NCBI RefSeq assembly: GCF_900637185.1
Contig: NZ_LR134352.1
Location: 186,001-250,000 of the forward strand
Origin: Nocardia asteroides
Lineage (GTDB): Bacteria > Actinomycetota > Actinomycetes > Mycobacteriales > Mycobacteriaceae
Direction: 5' to 3'
Length of the DNA stretch: 64,000 nt
The notes beneath the pieces are model-generated. The model ran no database searches. It saw only the letters and a program-made list of their open reading frames with translations, and had not been told where the DNA came from. Positions 18,622-26,795 of this stretch are shown here, piece by piece; position 1 is the stretch's first letter; each line of letters starts with the position of its first letter. A program made the position numbers and the translations under genes.

Positions 18622-18636
18622 ATTGTCGCTGACAAT
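18622..18636. promoter_or_regulatory. Probable TetR operator
   Basis: Perfect dyad attgtc-gct-gacaat directly upstream of the preferred TetR start. Size and position fit an autoregulatory TetR-family operator. No second copy was seen nearby. Confidence 0.55.
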
Positions 18637-18637
18637 A

Positions 18638-18678
18638 CCGAAGGGCCCGATCCCCTCGTCATGGATCGGGCCCTTCGG
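18638..18678 (-). terminator. Strong hairpin terminator
   Basis: Perfect 16-bp stem (18638-18653 with 18663-18678) around a 9-base loop. On the minus strand it lies about 50 bases after the stop of the 36-residue ORF and before the TetR gene, so it should end that small transcript. It lacks a long U-tract. Confidence 0.7.
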
Positions 18679-18727
18679 CTGCCCTTCCGGCTTACCGCGC
18701 GTTAGCCGAAAGTTGGCTACAGTCCGG

Positions 18728-18838
18728 TCAGTTGCCCGAGGCCTGTGCCGAACCGGTGCTCAGCGAGCTGGAGAGCAGGCCGAGCAGCAGGCTCAGAATG
18801 TTGCCGTCAGAGCTGTCGTCGGTGATGTTGTAAAGCAT
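18728..18838 (-). CDS. Small hydrophobic 36-residue protein
   Basis: Short ORF with an ATG at 18838, preceded by a good ribosome site (GGAG seven bases upstream), and ended by TGA 50 bases before a strong terminator hairpin. The peptide starts MLYNITDDSSDGN, continues with a Leu-rich amphipathic segment (ILSLLLGLLSSSLS) and ends with a polar Ser/Ala/Gly tail. That leucine segment could associate with membranes. No family recognised. The ribosome site, hairpin and placement before the TetR/hydrolase pair suggest a real gene. Confidence 0.55.
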   Translation of the reverse strand: MLYNITDDSSDGNILSLLLGLLSSSLSTGSAQASGN

Positions 18839-18956
18839 GTGTCACTCCAAAGTGGTGCTGTGTGACTACGTTGTCACTGGCTATTTGCCGCTTCGGACGA
18901 TACCGAGCCGAATCTGAACAGGGAGTGTTTTAGAGGAATTTCCTAGAACTTTTTTG

Positions 18957-19562
18957 TCACTTGGCACAAGCCCCAGGAACTTCCGGCTCGCCCAGGCTCA
19001 ACATGAGCCGGTTCGCCCACGAGAACGACGCCGTCGACAGCACCAGATCGTGAATATCGGCGTCGTCGAAACCGAGCAGTCGCAGCCGGGTCAGCTCCGC
19101 GTGCGCGGGCCGCGGCGGCTGGGCGGCCAGCGCGGCGGTGAAATCGATGATCGCGTCCCATCGTTCGTCGATCCGGACCGCCACCCCGTCGTCCAGCAGT
19201 CGCTGCACATCGTCGACGCGCTTGGACAACTGAGATGTGAAACGAGAGTGTACCGAAGCGCAGTACTCACAACCGTTGAACCGCGAAGTCACGGTCGCGG
19301 CCAGCTCGCGTTCGGCGCGGGTGAGCCCCTCGCGGCTGTAGAAGATGTCCTTGTCGTTGGCGCTGCGGTGGGCCAGCACCTCGGGATTGCGGGCGAGCAG
19401 CCGGAAATAGGGACTCTCGCCGCGCTGACCTTCGAGCAGCGGACGCTGCCGTTCGTCGGCGTCGGCCAGCGCGATCGGTTCCACCCACGGCACCCAGTCG
19501 AGTTGTTCCTGGGTGAAACCCGTTGGGCGCGCGGCGGTCTCGACATCACGGACTTCGGTCAT
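18957..19562 (-). CDS. Alkylhydroperoxidase-domain protein (Avi_7169-like)
   Basis: AhpD/carboxymuconolactone-decarboxylase fold protein of 201 residues. The redox motif CEYCASVHSRF with two Cys and the downstream His near residue 100 matches the AhpD active site, so a peroxidase or disulfide-relay role is plausible. It is the last gene of the seven-gene import/monooxygenase operon, and its ATG overlaps the preceding stop by four bases. In other bacteria (as I recall from TIGRFAM families) this protein travels with a CMD-domain partner and a KPN_01858-type luciferase-like monooxygenase, exactly as here. It may detoxify a peroxy or reactive product of the monooxygenase. Confidence 0.82.
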   Translation of the reverse strand: MTEVRDVETAARPTGFTQEQLDWVPWVEPIALADADERQRPLLEGQRGESPYFRLLARNPEVLAHRSANDKDIFYSREGLTRAERELAATVTSRFNGCEYCASVHSRFTSQLSKRVDDVQRLLDDGVAVRIDERWDAIIDFTAALAAQPPRPAHAELTRLRLLGFDDADIHDLVLSTASFSWANRLMLSLGEPEVPGACAK

Positions 19563-20020
19563 CGGGTAGCTCCGATCAGGGCGAGACCGGCCAGCAGCCG
19601 GATCTGGTAGTTCACGAAGCCGGTGAGCTGGGCGACGGTGACGATATCGGTCTCGGTCAGCCCGGCGGCCAGCAGCTCGTCGACGTGGGCGCGGGTGCTC
19701 GTGGCAGGCGCGGTGGTGAGGCGGGTCGCATGTTGCAGTGCCGCAGTGAGTTTCGCGTCTCCGGCCGAATTCGCCTGTGCGCCCGCCCGGTCGGCGTAGA
19801 AGGCGGCCAGGTCGGCCGCCTCGCCGAGGGTGGCGACGTGCGCCGCGACGGCGGCCAGGCGCTCGGACCCGAAGGCGCGGCCGCCCGGCCCGTCGAACAG
19901 GGCGTCGTGCACGGCCTGGGTGCTGTCCACGACCACCGGCCTGGACCGGCGCACGACGGCGACCTTCGCCGCGAGCTCGGCGCCGAGCACCGTATCGATG
20001 ACATCCGGTTCGGCACTCAT
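19559..20020 (-). CDS. CMD-domain protein (Avi_7170-like)
   Basis: Small helical protein (153 residues) of the carboxymuconolactone decarboxylase superfamily. Unlike its neighbour it has no CxxC; the corresponding place reads TSTRAHVDELLAAGLTETDI. The ATG at 20020 overlaps the monooxygenase stop (ATGA), and the stop overlaps the next start. It is a probable partner of the AhpD-like protein; the reaction is unknown. The open frame extending upstream of 20020 runs through the monooxygenase gene in another frame and is spurious. Confidence 0.78.
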   Translation of the reverse strand: MSAEPDVIDTVLGAELAAKVAVVRRSRPVVVDSTQAVHDALFDGPGGRAFGSERLAAVAAHVATLGEAADLAAFYADRAGAQANSAGDAKLTAALQHATRLTTAPATSTRAHVDELLAAGLTETDIVTVAQLTGFVNYQIRLLAGLALIGATR

Positions 20021-21027
20021 GCCGGACCCCTTTCGCTGACCGGCCGACCGAGCCGCGGCGCGACCTCGGTGGCGAGAAGTTCGATCGATCGCAGCGCGGC
20101 GCGCTGGTCCGGATCGATCGGATGGACCTGGACGATGAGATCGGTGGCCGCGGCGACCGCGCTGTCGGCGGCCAACCGTGCCGCGACCTCGTCCGGCGTG
20201 CCGACGAAGGAGTCGCGCAGCACGTCGTCGACGGTGGCGGCCTGCTCCGGGATTCCCGCGTCGCGCAGATGATCGAGGAAACGCAGTGCGCCGCGATGAG
20301 CCCGGCGCACCGCCTCGTGCCGATCGTCGGCGACGAAAACGCTGCGGGAGGCGCCGATCCGGGGCTCGACGCCCGCGGGCAGGGCCGCGCGGTAGGCCGC
20401 GATCAGGTCGGCTTGCAGCGCGTCCAGCGCGATGCCTGCGTCCCTGGGCTGGGTGCGTGACAGCAGCAGCCCCGCGCCGGCGGCACCGGCGCGTGCGGCG
20501 CCGTCGACGGAGAAACTGGCGTGCCAGACGCGTTCGCGCAGGGTCGGTACGGGCGGATGCAGCGGCCGGCCCGGTACCAGGTCGGCGCCGTCGAGGGCGG
20601 CGGTGATCGCGGCCAGCTTCTCGCCGTAGACGCGCTGCCTGTCGGCGGGATCGATGCCGAACAGCGTGAACGAACTCTTGGAACCGCCACTGCCGTAACC
20701 CAATTCGAGACGGCCGCCGGACAGGGTGTCGAGCACCGCCGCGTCCTCGGCCACCCGGATGGGGTCCTCGAGGCCGAGGGTGACGATGGCGGTGCCGAGC
20801 CGGATCCGCGGGTACCGGGCCGCGGCGGCGGCCAGGAAGACGAACGGCGACGGCAGTCCGCCCTCGGCGGGGTCGACGTGGTGCTGGGCCACCCAGGCGG
20901 TGTCGTAGCCGAGCCGTTCGGCCAGGCCGATCTGTTCGAGCGCGTCGGCGTAGACCTGGGCCGCGGTCTGCGTGTCGTCGTAGCGGACCAGCCGGGTGAA
21001 CAGGCCGAGCCGTTTTCCCTCGCTCAT
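20017..21027 (-). CDS. Luciferase-like FMN-dependent monooxygenase (KPN_01858-like)
   Basis: Bacterial-luciferase-family TIM barrel of 336 residues using reduced flavin and O2. Family features are the N-terminal LGLFTRLV strand, the AWVAQHH segment near residue 48, and the GSGGSKSSF phosphate-binding loop around 115. It lies between the ABC importer genes and the two CMD/AhpD proteins with four-base overlaps on both sides. Because the operon leader carries a SAM-IV riboswitch, the substrate is likely a sulfur compound, by analogy with SsuD- and DmoA-type desulfurising members. That assignment is inference. Confidence 0.85.
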   Translation of the reverse strand: MSEGKRLGLFTRLVRYDDTQTAAQVYADALEQIGLAERLGYDTAWVAQHHVDPAEGGLPSPFVFLAAAAARYPRIRLGTAIVTLGLEDPIRVAEDAAVLDTLSGGRLELGYGSGGSKSSFTLFGIDPADRQRVYGEKLAAITAALDGADLVPGRPLHPPVPTLRERVWHASFSVDGAARAGAAGAGLLLSRTQPRDAGIALDALQADLIAAYRAALPAGVEPRIGASRSVFVADDRHEAVRRAHRGALRFLDHLRDAGIPEQAATVDDVLRDSFVGTPDEVAARLAADSAVAAATDLIVQVHPIDPDQRAALRSIELLATEVAPRLGRPVSERGPA

Positions 21028-21770
21028 GCGGGCACCTTTCCGAGGTAGGCGTCGCGGATGGCGGGATCGTCGAGCAGGTCGGCGGCGGTGCCGTGCAGCA
21101 CGATGCGGCCGCCGCTGAGCACATTGCCGGTGTGCGCGATCGACAGCGCCAGCTCGGCCTGCTGCTCCACGATCAGGATCGCCAGCCCCAATTCGGTGTT
21201 GAGCCGGGCGATCTCGTCGAGCACCCGGTCCACGAACAGCGGCGACAGGCCCATGGTCGGCTCGTCCATGCAGATCAGCCGGGGTTTGCTCATCAGCGCC
21301 CTGGCGAAGGCCAGCATCTGCTGCTCGCCGCCCGACAGCGTGCCCGCCTGCTGGGTCCGCCGCTCCCGCAGACGCGGGAAGTGCTCGTACAGTTCGGCGG
21401 CCCTGGCCGCCAGCACCGCGCGCCGCTCCTTGCGGATGTAGCCCCCGACGTGCAGATTCTCCTCCACCGTCATCGCCGGGAACACCCGTCTGGCCTCGGG
21501 GACCGACGCCAGACCGGCCGCGATCCGGGCGGCGGGCGGGCTGGCGCTCACGTCGACGCCGTCGATGCGGACCGCGCCGGAGGTGGGCCGCAGCAGGCCG
21601 AGCGCGGTCTTCATCGTGGTGGACTTGCCCGAGGCGTTGCCGCCCAGCAGCGAGACGATCTCGCCGGGCCGCACGGTCAGCGACACCTTGTCCAGGGCGC
21701 GCGAGGGGCCGTAGTGCACGGTGACCTCGTCGAATTCCAGGATGGGCTGGGCGTTCTCGTCATTCGGCAC
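21024..21770 (-). CDS. Branched-chain-type ABC transporter ATPase (LivF family)
   Basis: ABC ATPase of 248 residues. Walker A is GGNASGKST, the signature is LSGGEQQM, and Walker B is RLICMDEP followed by TMGLSP, all intact. It lacks the extra C-terminal part of LivG and matches LivF. It overlaps the LivG stop by 11 bases and the monooxygenase start by four. It energises the importer together with LivG. Confidence 0.93.
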   Translation of the reverse strand: MPNDENAQPILEFDEVTVHYGPSRALDKVSLTVRPGEIVSLLGGNASGKSTTMKTALGLLRPTSGAVRIDGVDVSASPPAARIAAGLASVPEARRVFPAMTVEENLHVGGYIRKERRAVLAARAAELYEHFPRLRERRTQQAGTLSGGEQQMLAFARALMSKPRLICMDEPTMGLSPLFVDRVLDEIARLNTELGLAILIVEQQAELALSIAHTGNVLSGGRIVLHGTAADLLDDPAIRDAYLGKVPA

Positions 21771-22665
21771 CGGCGCTCACCTTCTCTGCTCCCGTCTGCG
21801 CGGACGCGGCGGGCGCGCGCAGTCTGCGCCGCCCCAGATACGCCTCGATCACGCGCTCGTCCTGCTGGATCTGTTCCGGACGGCCCTGCGCGATGATCCG
21901 GCCCTCGTCGAGCACGATCACCCGGTCCGAGAGCGCGTTCACCAGTTCCAGTTTGTGTTCCACCAGCACGATGGTCTGACCGGCGGCTTTCAGCTCGGCG
22001 AGTTGCGTGCCGACCTCGGCGGTCTCGGTCTGGTTCATGCCCGCCGCCGGCTCGTCGAGCAGCAGCACCGCAGGGCGCAGGGCCAGCGCCCTGGCGATCT
22101 CGGTGCGGCGCCGGTTGGCGTAGGACAGCGTGTAGGCGTTGTGCTCGGCACGCGGTCCGAGCCGCTCGGCGAACCTGGCCAGCTGCGCGTCGACCAGGTC
22201 GGCCGTGGCCTCACGTTCGGCCCGCACGGCCCGCGTGGGCACCAGCGCCAGCGCGGTCTCGGCCAGCAGCGGCAGCCACCGCAGCACCGGGAAGCGGGCC
22301 AGGCGCTGCCAGGGCCGTTCCGCGCTGATCGTGGTGTGCAGGCCGATCTCGACGTTCTCGCGCACCGTCAGGTTGCCGAACACCCGGCCGTTCTGGAAGG
22401 TCCTGGCGATGCCCGCCCTGGCCGCGGCCTCCTGCGAGCCGGGCCGCAGCCGGGCCCCGGCGACCTCCACCCGTCCCTCGTCCGGGCGCAGCACGCCCGA
22501 GATGAGGTTGACCGTGGTGGTCTTGCCGGACCCGTTGGGCCCGATGATGGAGACGAATTCGCCCGGCGCGACGGTCAATTCGATGCCGTCGACGGCACGG
22601 ACACCGCCGAAGGACTTGCGCAGCCCGGTGACCGCGAGCGCGGGCTCATGCGTGGACGGGGACAC
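21760..22665 (-). CDS. Branched-chain-type ABC transporter ATPase (LivG family)
   Basis: ABC ATPase of 301 residues with Walker A GPNGSGKTT, the FQNGRVF Q-loop, and Walker B AVLLLDEPAAGMN. In the signature position it reads LSYANRRRTE rather than LSGGQ, a variation usual in LivG proteins. It starts at a GTG inside the end of the permease gene (20-bp overlap). It has a longer C-terminus than LivF, as usual. Confidence 0.92.
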   Translation of the reverse strand: MSPSTHEPALAVTGLRKSFGGVRAVDGIELTVAPGEFVSIIGPNGSGKTTTVNLISGVLRPDEGRVEVAGARLRPGSQEAAARAGIARTFQNGRVFGNLTVRENVEIGLHTTISAERPWQRLARFPVLRWLPLLAETALALVPTRAVRAEREATADLVDAQLARFAERLGPRAEHNAYTLSYANRRRTEIARALALRPAVLLLDEPAAGMNQTETAEVGTQLAELKAAGQTIVLVEHKLELVNALSDRVIVLDEGRIIAQGRPEQIQQDERVIEAYLGRRRLRAPAASAQTGAEKVSAGAE

Positions 22666-24481
22666 GATCTCTCCTCACCAGAACACCCTGCGGACGGAAC
22701 CGGATGATCAGCAGCAGCACCACGCCGTAGAGCAGGATGCGTGCCTCCGGCGCCAGCCGCAGCGCCTCGGGAACGCCGATCAGCACCGCGGCGCCGAGCA
22801 CGGCGCCATAGGGCGAGCCGGTGCCGCCGAGCACCAGCACCGTGACGATCAGCAGGGACATGGACAGGTTGAACACGGTCGGGTCGATATAGCTGTACTG
22901 ATGCGCCAGCAACGCGCCCGCGATCCCGGAGAACAGCGCGCTGATCGCGAAGGCCAGCGCCTTGTAGTCGCGCACCGGGATGCCCGAGGACCGCGCCGCC
23001 ACCTCGTCGGCGCCGACCGCGCGCAACGCAGTGCCGAGGCGGGAGCGCTGCACCCCCACCACCACCGCCAGCGTGATCGCCAGGAACACCAGATCCAGCC
23101 AGAACACCTCGACGTTCTCGGTGAACTCGTGCCCGAGGACGGTCGGCACCGGAATGCCGAAGATGCCGTAGCTGCCCCGGGTCAGCGACTCCCAGTTGCG
23201 GATCACCGCGACGATCACGATGCCGATGCCGAGGGTGGCGATCGCGACGTAGTGCCCGTTCAGGTTCCACAGCGGCGCGGCCAGGATCGAGGAGATCACC
23301 GCGGCCAGCACCCCACCGGCGAGTGCGGCGGCCAGGAACGGCCAGTCGTGGTTCACGGTGAGGATGGCCGAGGTGTAGGCGCCGATCGCGATCGGCCCGG
23401 CCTGCCCGATCACCAGCTGTCCCGCCGAGCCCGCCACCAGCGTCATCGAGACCGCGACGATGGCGTAGGCCAGGATCTGCGTGCCGACCACGATGGCGTA
23501 GTTGTTCGCCACCAGCGGCACGATCAGCGCTGCCACCGCGAACACCACGACCGCGTGCCACCAGCGCACCCGCAATTGCCTGCCCGCGCCCAGGAAGGTG
23601 CCGGTGAGTGGTTCGGCGCTGATGGCGGGCACCTTCGCCAGCAGCCCGCCGGGCCGCAGGATCAGGAACGCCACGAGTACGCCGAAGGTGATCAGGTCGC
23701 GATAGCCGTCACCGAAGACATAGATGCCGAAGGCCTCGACGATGCCGAGCGCGAACCCGCCGATCACCGCGCCGGGAATCGACCCGAGCCCGCCGATGGT
23801 GGCCGCGACGAAGCCGGTGAGCCCGGCCAGGGTGCCGCTGGTCGGCGAGATGTTCGAGTTGTACAGCCCGACGAAGATCCCGGCCAGGCCGCCGAGTCCG
23901 GAGGCGATGGCGAAGGCCAGCACTTGGATCCGGCTGACTCCGATTCCCATCTGCGCGGCGGCGTCGGGGTCCTGGGCGGTCGCGCGGATGGCCAGGCCGT
24001 AGCGGCTGAACCGCAGGAACCCGGCCAGCCCCGCCATGACCACCAGGGTGATCGCGAACATCACCAGATCGGAGGTGCCGAAGCGGACACCGCCGAGCTG
24101 GAAGTTGTTGGTGGGCAGCACCTGCGGGAACGGCCGCGTCTCCGGACCGAACACGATCTGGGTGAGGTTCTCGATGATCAGCCCGGCCGCGACCGTGGCC
24201 AGCAGCGCAGCGATGGCTGGCGCCTTGCGCAGCGGGTGCACCGCCAGCACGTCGATGAGGACGCCGACCAGCGCGGTGCCCGCGACCACCAGCACGATGG
24301 TCAGCCAGAGCGGGAAACCCACTTCGGCGATCAGCCACCAGCCCAGGATCGAGCCGAGGGCGAAGACCGCGCCGTGCGCGAAATTGATGACATTGGTGAC
24401 GCCGAAGATGAGGGTGATGCCCACGGCGAGCAGCGCGTACGCGTTGCCGTGGACCACACCGGCGATGAGGGTGTCGAACAT
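22646..24481 (-). CDS. Fused LivH-LivM branched-chain-type ABC permease
   Basis: Both permease subunits in one 611-residue chain. Residues 1 to about 290 are LivH-like (MFDTLIAGVVHGNAYALLAVG, with GIGVSRIQVLAFAIASGLGG), and about 310-611 are LivM-like (AGSAGQLVIGQAGPIAIGAY, SRLGTALRAVGADEVAA). The chain has many membrane segments and ends soluble. The start is the ATG at 24481, which shares its last base with the stop of the binding-protein gene. The unbroken frame further upstream is antisense noise in the neighbour. Fusion fixes a 1:1 ratio of the two halves. Confidence 0.9.
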   Translation of the reverse strand: MFDTLIAGVVHGNAYALLAVGITLIFGVTNVINFAHGAVFALGSILGWWLIAEVGFPLWLTIVLVVAGTALVGVLIDVLAVHPLRKAPAIAALLATVAAGLIIENLTQIVFGPETRPFPQVLPTNNFQLGGVRFGTSDLVMFAITLVVMAGLAGFLRFSRYGLAIRATAQDPDAAAQMGIGVSRIQVLAFAIASGLGGLAGIFVGLYNSNISPTSGTLAGLTGFVAATIGGLGSIPGAVIGGFALGIVEAFGIYVFGDGYRDLITFGVLVAFLILRPGGLLAKVPAISAEPLTGTFLGAGRQLRVRWWHAVVVFAVAALIVPLVANNYAIVVGTQILAYAIVAVSMTLVAGSAGQLVIGQAGPIAIGAYTSAILTVNHDWPFLAAALAGGVLAAVISSILAAPLWNLNGHYVAIATLGIGIVIVAVIRNWESLTRGSYGIFGIPVPTVLGHEFTENVEVFWLDLVFLAITLAVVVGVQRSRLGTALRAVGADEVAARSSGIPVRDYKALAFAISALFSGIAGALLAHQYSYIDPTVFNLSMSLLIVTVLVLGGTGSPYGAVLGAAVLIGVPEALRLAPEARILLYGVVLLLIIRFRPQGVLVRRDRVPVHA

Positions 24482-25641
24482 CAGCGGTTGCCGGTCGGCA
24501 CGAACTTGCCTTCCTTCAGCACCAGTTCGCGCGGGGTCACGCCCTTGGGGCGACGCGATTCCTGGTCGAAGGCGAAGGTCCCGAGACCGATTCCGGTGAA
24601 CCGGGTTTCGGTCTTCAGACCGTCGAGGATGCCCTCGCGGGTGGCCCCGCCCTTCTTCGCCGCCTGCGCCAGCACGTGCAGCGCGTCGTAGGCGTAGACG
24701 TTGAAGTCGCCCGGGTCGGTGTTGAACTTCGCCCGGAACTTGGTGACGAAGTCCTGCACCTTCGGATCGGGGTCGGCGGGGCTGAAGATGCCGTTGACGA
24801 TGTCGCCCTCGGCGGCGGCACCGGCCAGCGAGATGAACTGCGGGGTGTTCTGTCCGCCGAAGAACTGGCCGGTGAAGCCCACATCGCGCAGCTGCTTGAC
24901 CACCAGCGCGCCGTCGGGGCCGTAGCCCAGGTGCACGAAGGCGTCCGGATTCGCCTCGCGGCCCTTGATCAGGATCGGCTTCACATCGGTGGAGTCGGGC
25001 AGGATCGGCGAGGAGTAGGCGATCTCCACGCCCTTCTGCTCGGCGAACTTCTCGAAGAACTGGAACGCCTGCTTGCCCCAGTCGGTTTCGAGGTAGACCA
25101 CCGAGACCTTCTTGGCCTTCTTCGACACCCACTCGGCATTGCGTTCCTGGAAGACGTCGAGGGTGATCGACGGGCTCCAGGAGTAGTCGCCCGCCTTGGT
25201 GAAGTCGACGGCGGAATTGGTGAAGCCGTACTGGACGAGCTTGCCGCGGTTGTAGATCGGCGAGGCCGCGATCGAGGCGGGCGAGGAGAAGTCACCGAGT
25301 TCGGCGATGACCGACTTGTCGTCGACGAACTTGGTGGCGATCGGCACGGTCTGCTTGGGATCGGACTGCGAGTCCTCCCACTTCAGTTCGACCTTGCGCC
25401 CGTCGATGCCGCCCGCGGCGTTGATCTCGTCGAGTGCCAGGTCGAACCCCTGCTGCCACAGCCGCCCGTACTCGGCAGAGGGCCCGGTGCGCGGACCGGA
25501 GACGCCGAAATACACCGAGCCGCCGGCGGACTCGCCACCGCCGGAGTCGCTGCAACCGACGACGGCGGCCGCCACCGTCACCGCGGCCAAAGCACCGGCC
25601 ACGATCTTCACCCGGCGCGAGCCGATCGAGAACTTGCTCAT
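24481..25641 (-). CDS. ABC transporter substrate-binding lipoprotein (branched-chain amino-acid type)
   Basis: Periplasmic-binding-protein type I lipoprotein of 386 residues. The start is the ATG at 25641 with AAGGA ten bases upstream. Residues 1-30 are a lipoprotein signal ending AAVVGC, with the lipidated Cys at about 30. The mature part has the type I fold hallmarks (YFGVSGPRTGPSAEYG, then LDEINAAGGIDG). It is the first gene of the seven-gene operon and the first downstream of the SAM-IV riboswitch. The name of the family does not fix the ligand; the riboswitch points to methionine- or sulfur-related substrates. Confidence 0.9.
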   Translation of the reverse strand: MSKFSIGSRRVKIVAGALAAVTVAAAVVGCSDSGGGESAGGSVYFGVSGPRTGPSAEYGRLWQQGFDLALDEINAAGGIDGRKVELKWEDSQSDPKQTVPIATKFVDDKSVIAELGDFSSPASIAASPIYNRGKLVQYGFTNSAVDFTKAGDYSWSPSITLDVFQERNAEWVSKKAKKVSVVYLETDWGKQAFQFFEKFAEQKGVEIAYSSPILPDSTDVKPILIKGREANPDAFVHLGYGPDGALVVKQLRDVGFTGQFFGGQNTPQFISLAGAAAEGDIVNGIFSPADPDPKVQDFVTKFRAKFNTDPGDFNVYAYDALHVLAQAAKKGGATREGILDGLKTETRFTGIGLGTFAFDQESRRPKGVTPRELVLKEGKFVPTGNR

Positions 25642-25714
25642 TGCTGATTCCTTCGAAATCGTATGCCCGCGACCATCAGCGGACATAAGGAAATTGCGGG
25701 TACGCGAAAACGAT

Positions 25715-25825
25715 TCACGTACGAGACAATTGGCGCGCCAGTGCCGGCGCGAACAGCCCACCCCGATCAGGGCAGGCGGAAATTGCCCGCGTCAGCAGGC
25801 GGATGCATCGACACGCATAGTCCAT
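25715..25825 (-). CDS. Possible Cys-containing leader peptide (uORF)
   Basis: Tentative 36-residue frame between riboswitch and binding-protein gene. It starts MDYACRC and contains three Cys residues. An overlapping frame (25792-25818) encodes only MRVDASAC. Cys-containing leader peptides precede some actinobacterial sulfur genes, so this was recorded, but no good ribosome site is seen and it could be chance. Confidence 0.2.
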   Translation of the reverse strand: MDYACRCIRLLTRAISACPDRGGLFAPALARQLSRT

Positions 25826-25844
25826 CCCCGTTCGTTCGGCGCTT

Positions 25845-25865
25845 GCGCTCTCGTGGCGAGAGCGC
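25845..25865 (-). promoter_or_regulatory. Expression-platform hairpin after SAM-IV aptamer
   Basis: Perfect 9-bp stem (gcgctctcg with cgagagcgc, 3-base loop) directly downstream of the aptamer on the transcribed minus strand. No U-tract follows, so it is not a typical intrinsic terminator. It may be part of the switching platform or a Rho-linked stop. Confidence 0.45.
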
Positions 25866-25953
25866 CTGGTCGTCACCCGGGGCACCCCACCGCCGAGCGA
25901 GGGTTGCCGATCAGCGAGCCGGGGCTCGAACATGCTGATACTCGTGACCGTGC
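25866..25953 (-). ncRNA. SAM-IV riboswitch upstream of importer/monooxygenase operon
   Basis: Read on the minus strand, the region shows the SAM-IV aptamer order: GGUCACGAG (P1 5' side), an AUCAGC/GCUGAU helix enclosing GAGCCCCGGCUC, then CGGCAACCCUCG, GGUGGGGUGCCCCGGGUGA and GACGACC closing P1. The second copy at 37222-37300 matches it along most of its length. SAM-IV riboswitches (known from actinobacteria) bind S-adenosylmethionine and control sulfur and methionine genes. It lies about 225 bases before the binding-protein start, so it should sense SAM and control the entire seven-gene operon. Confidence 0.88.
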
Positions 25954-26168
25954 AGGAAATATAGCAGCAGGTCAGCGCCGGATCCCGGGGAGCGACAGCG
26001 CACCGATGCCGTTCCGGGACAGCCGGATACGGATCTAGCTGCGACTTTTCGCACGACGACGTTGTTGCGATCAGCTCGAGACAAATCGCGGCGCGGCACC
26101 GCCCGGTATCGGCGCACCGTGCGACAAATCATTGTCGGGCGCGCACCTCGCCCGGTACTGCTATTCCC

Positions 26169-26795
26169 ATGACCACTCTGCTGCACATCAATGCCTCCGC
26201 GCGTGGGGAATTCAGCCAATCTCGCGCCATCGCACAGACTTTCATCGACACACTCGTCGCCCGCGATCCCGCGCTGCGGGTCGACACCCTCGATTTGTTC
26301 GAGGCCGGGCTGCCCGAATTCGGCACCGACGCGGCCGCGGCGAAACTGGCCGTGTTCACCGGATCGGAACAGACACCGGAACAGGTCGCGGCCTGGGAGC
26401 AGGCGCGCACCGTCTTCGACCGGTTCGCCGCCGCCGATCTCTATGTCGTCAACATCCCGATCTGGAACCACGGGGTGCCCTACATCCTCAAGCAGTACGT
26501 CGACATCGTCACCCAGCCCGGCTGGGCCTTCGCCTTCGATCCCGAGGTGGGCTACAGCGGACTGCTCGAGGGCAAGCGGGCGGTCACCGTGTACACCAGC
26601 GGCGTGCACCAGCCGGGCGTGCCGATCCAGTTCGGCAACGACTTCGCCACCCCGTTCGTGCAGGACTGGCTGCGGTTCGTCGGGGTGAAGGACGTGGCCG
26701 AGATCCGGTTCGCGCCGACCGTGCTGACCGAGGACCCGCAGGTGGGTTTCGCCGCGGCGCAGGAACGTGCGCGTGAGCTCGCCGGCGACTACTGA
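26169..26795 (+). CDS. azoR: FMN-dependent NADH-azoreductase (AzoR family)
   Basis: Flavodoxin-fold quinone/azo reductase of 208 residues. Features are the N-terminal HINASARGEFSQSRA phosphate loop for FMN, the PIWNHGVPYILKQYVD segment (residues about 98-113) and TSGVHQPG. It likely performs two-electron reduction of quinones to limit redox stress. The gene is divergent from the SAM-IV operon and overlaps the following MFS gene by 29 bases, suggesting co-expression as an electrophile-defence pair. The physiological substrate is unknown. Confidence 0.9.
   Translation: MTTLLHINASARGEFSQSRAIAQTFIDTLVARDPALRVDTLDLFEAGLPEFGTDAAAAKLAVFTGSEQTPEQVAAWEQARTVFDRFAAADLYVVNIPIWNHGVPYILKQYVDIVTQPGWAFAFDPEVGYSGLLEGKRAVTVYTSGVHQPGVPIQFGNDFATPFVQDWLRFVGVKDVAEIRFAPTVLTEDPQVGFAAAQERARELAGDY

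Larger units (their letters stand above)
25642..26168. other. Long intergenic leader region
   Basis: About 530 bases between the divergent binding-protein and azoreductase genes. It contains the SAM-IV aptamer (25866-25953), a 9-bp hairpin, and two tiny Cys-containing reading frames in the 225-base stretch between aptamer and start codon. The part from about 25955 to 26168 should hold both promoters; I could not assign boxes with confidence. Confidence 0.6.

Noticed and set aside
22139..24691. 850-codon open frame opposite the livHM permease
   Set aside because: Antisense to the fused permease; no domain, His/Arg/Asp-rich.
25845..25865. Intrinsic terminator of the SAM-IV leader
   Set aside because: The hairpin is perfect but no U-tract follows, so termination is not claimed; it is listed only as a possible platform element.
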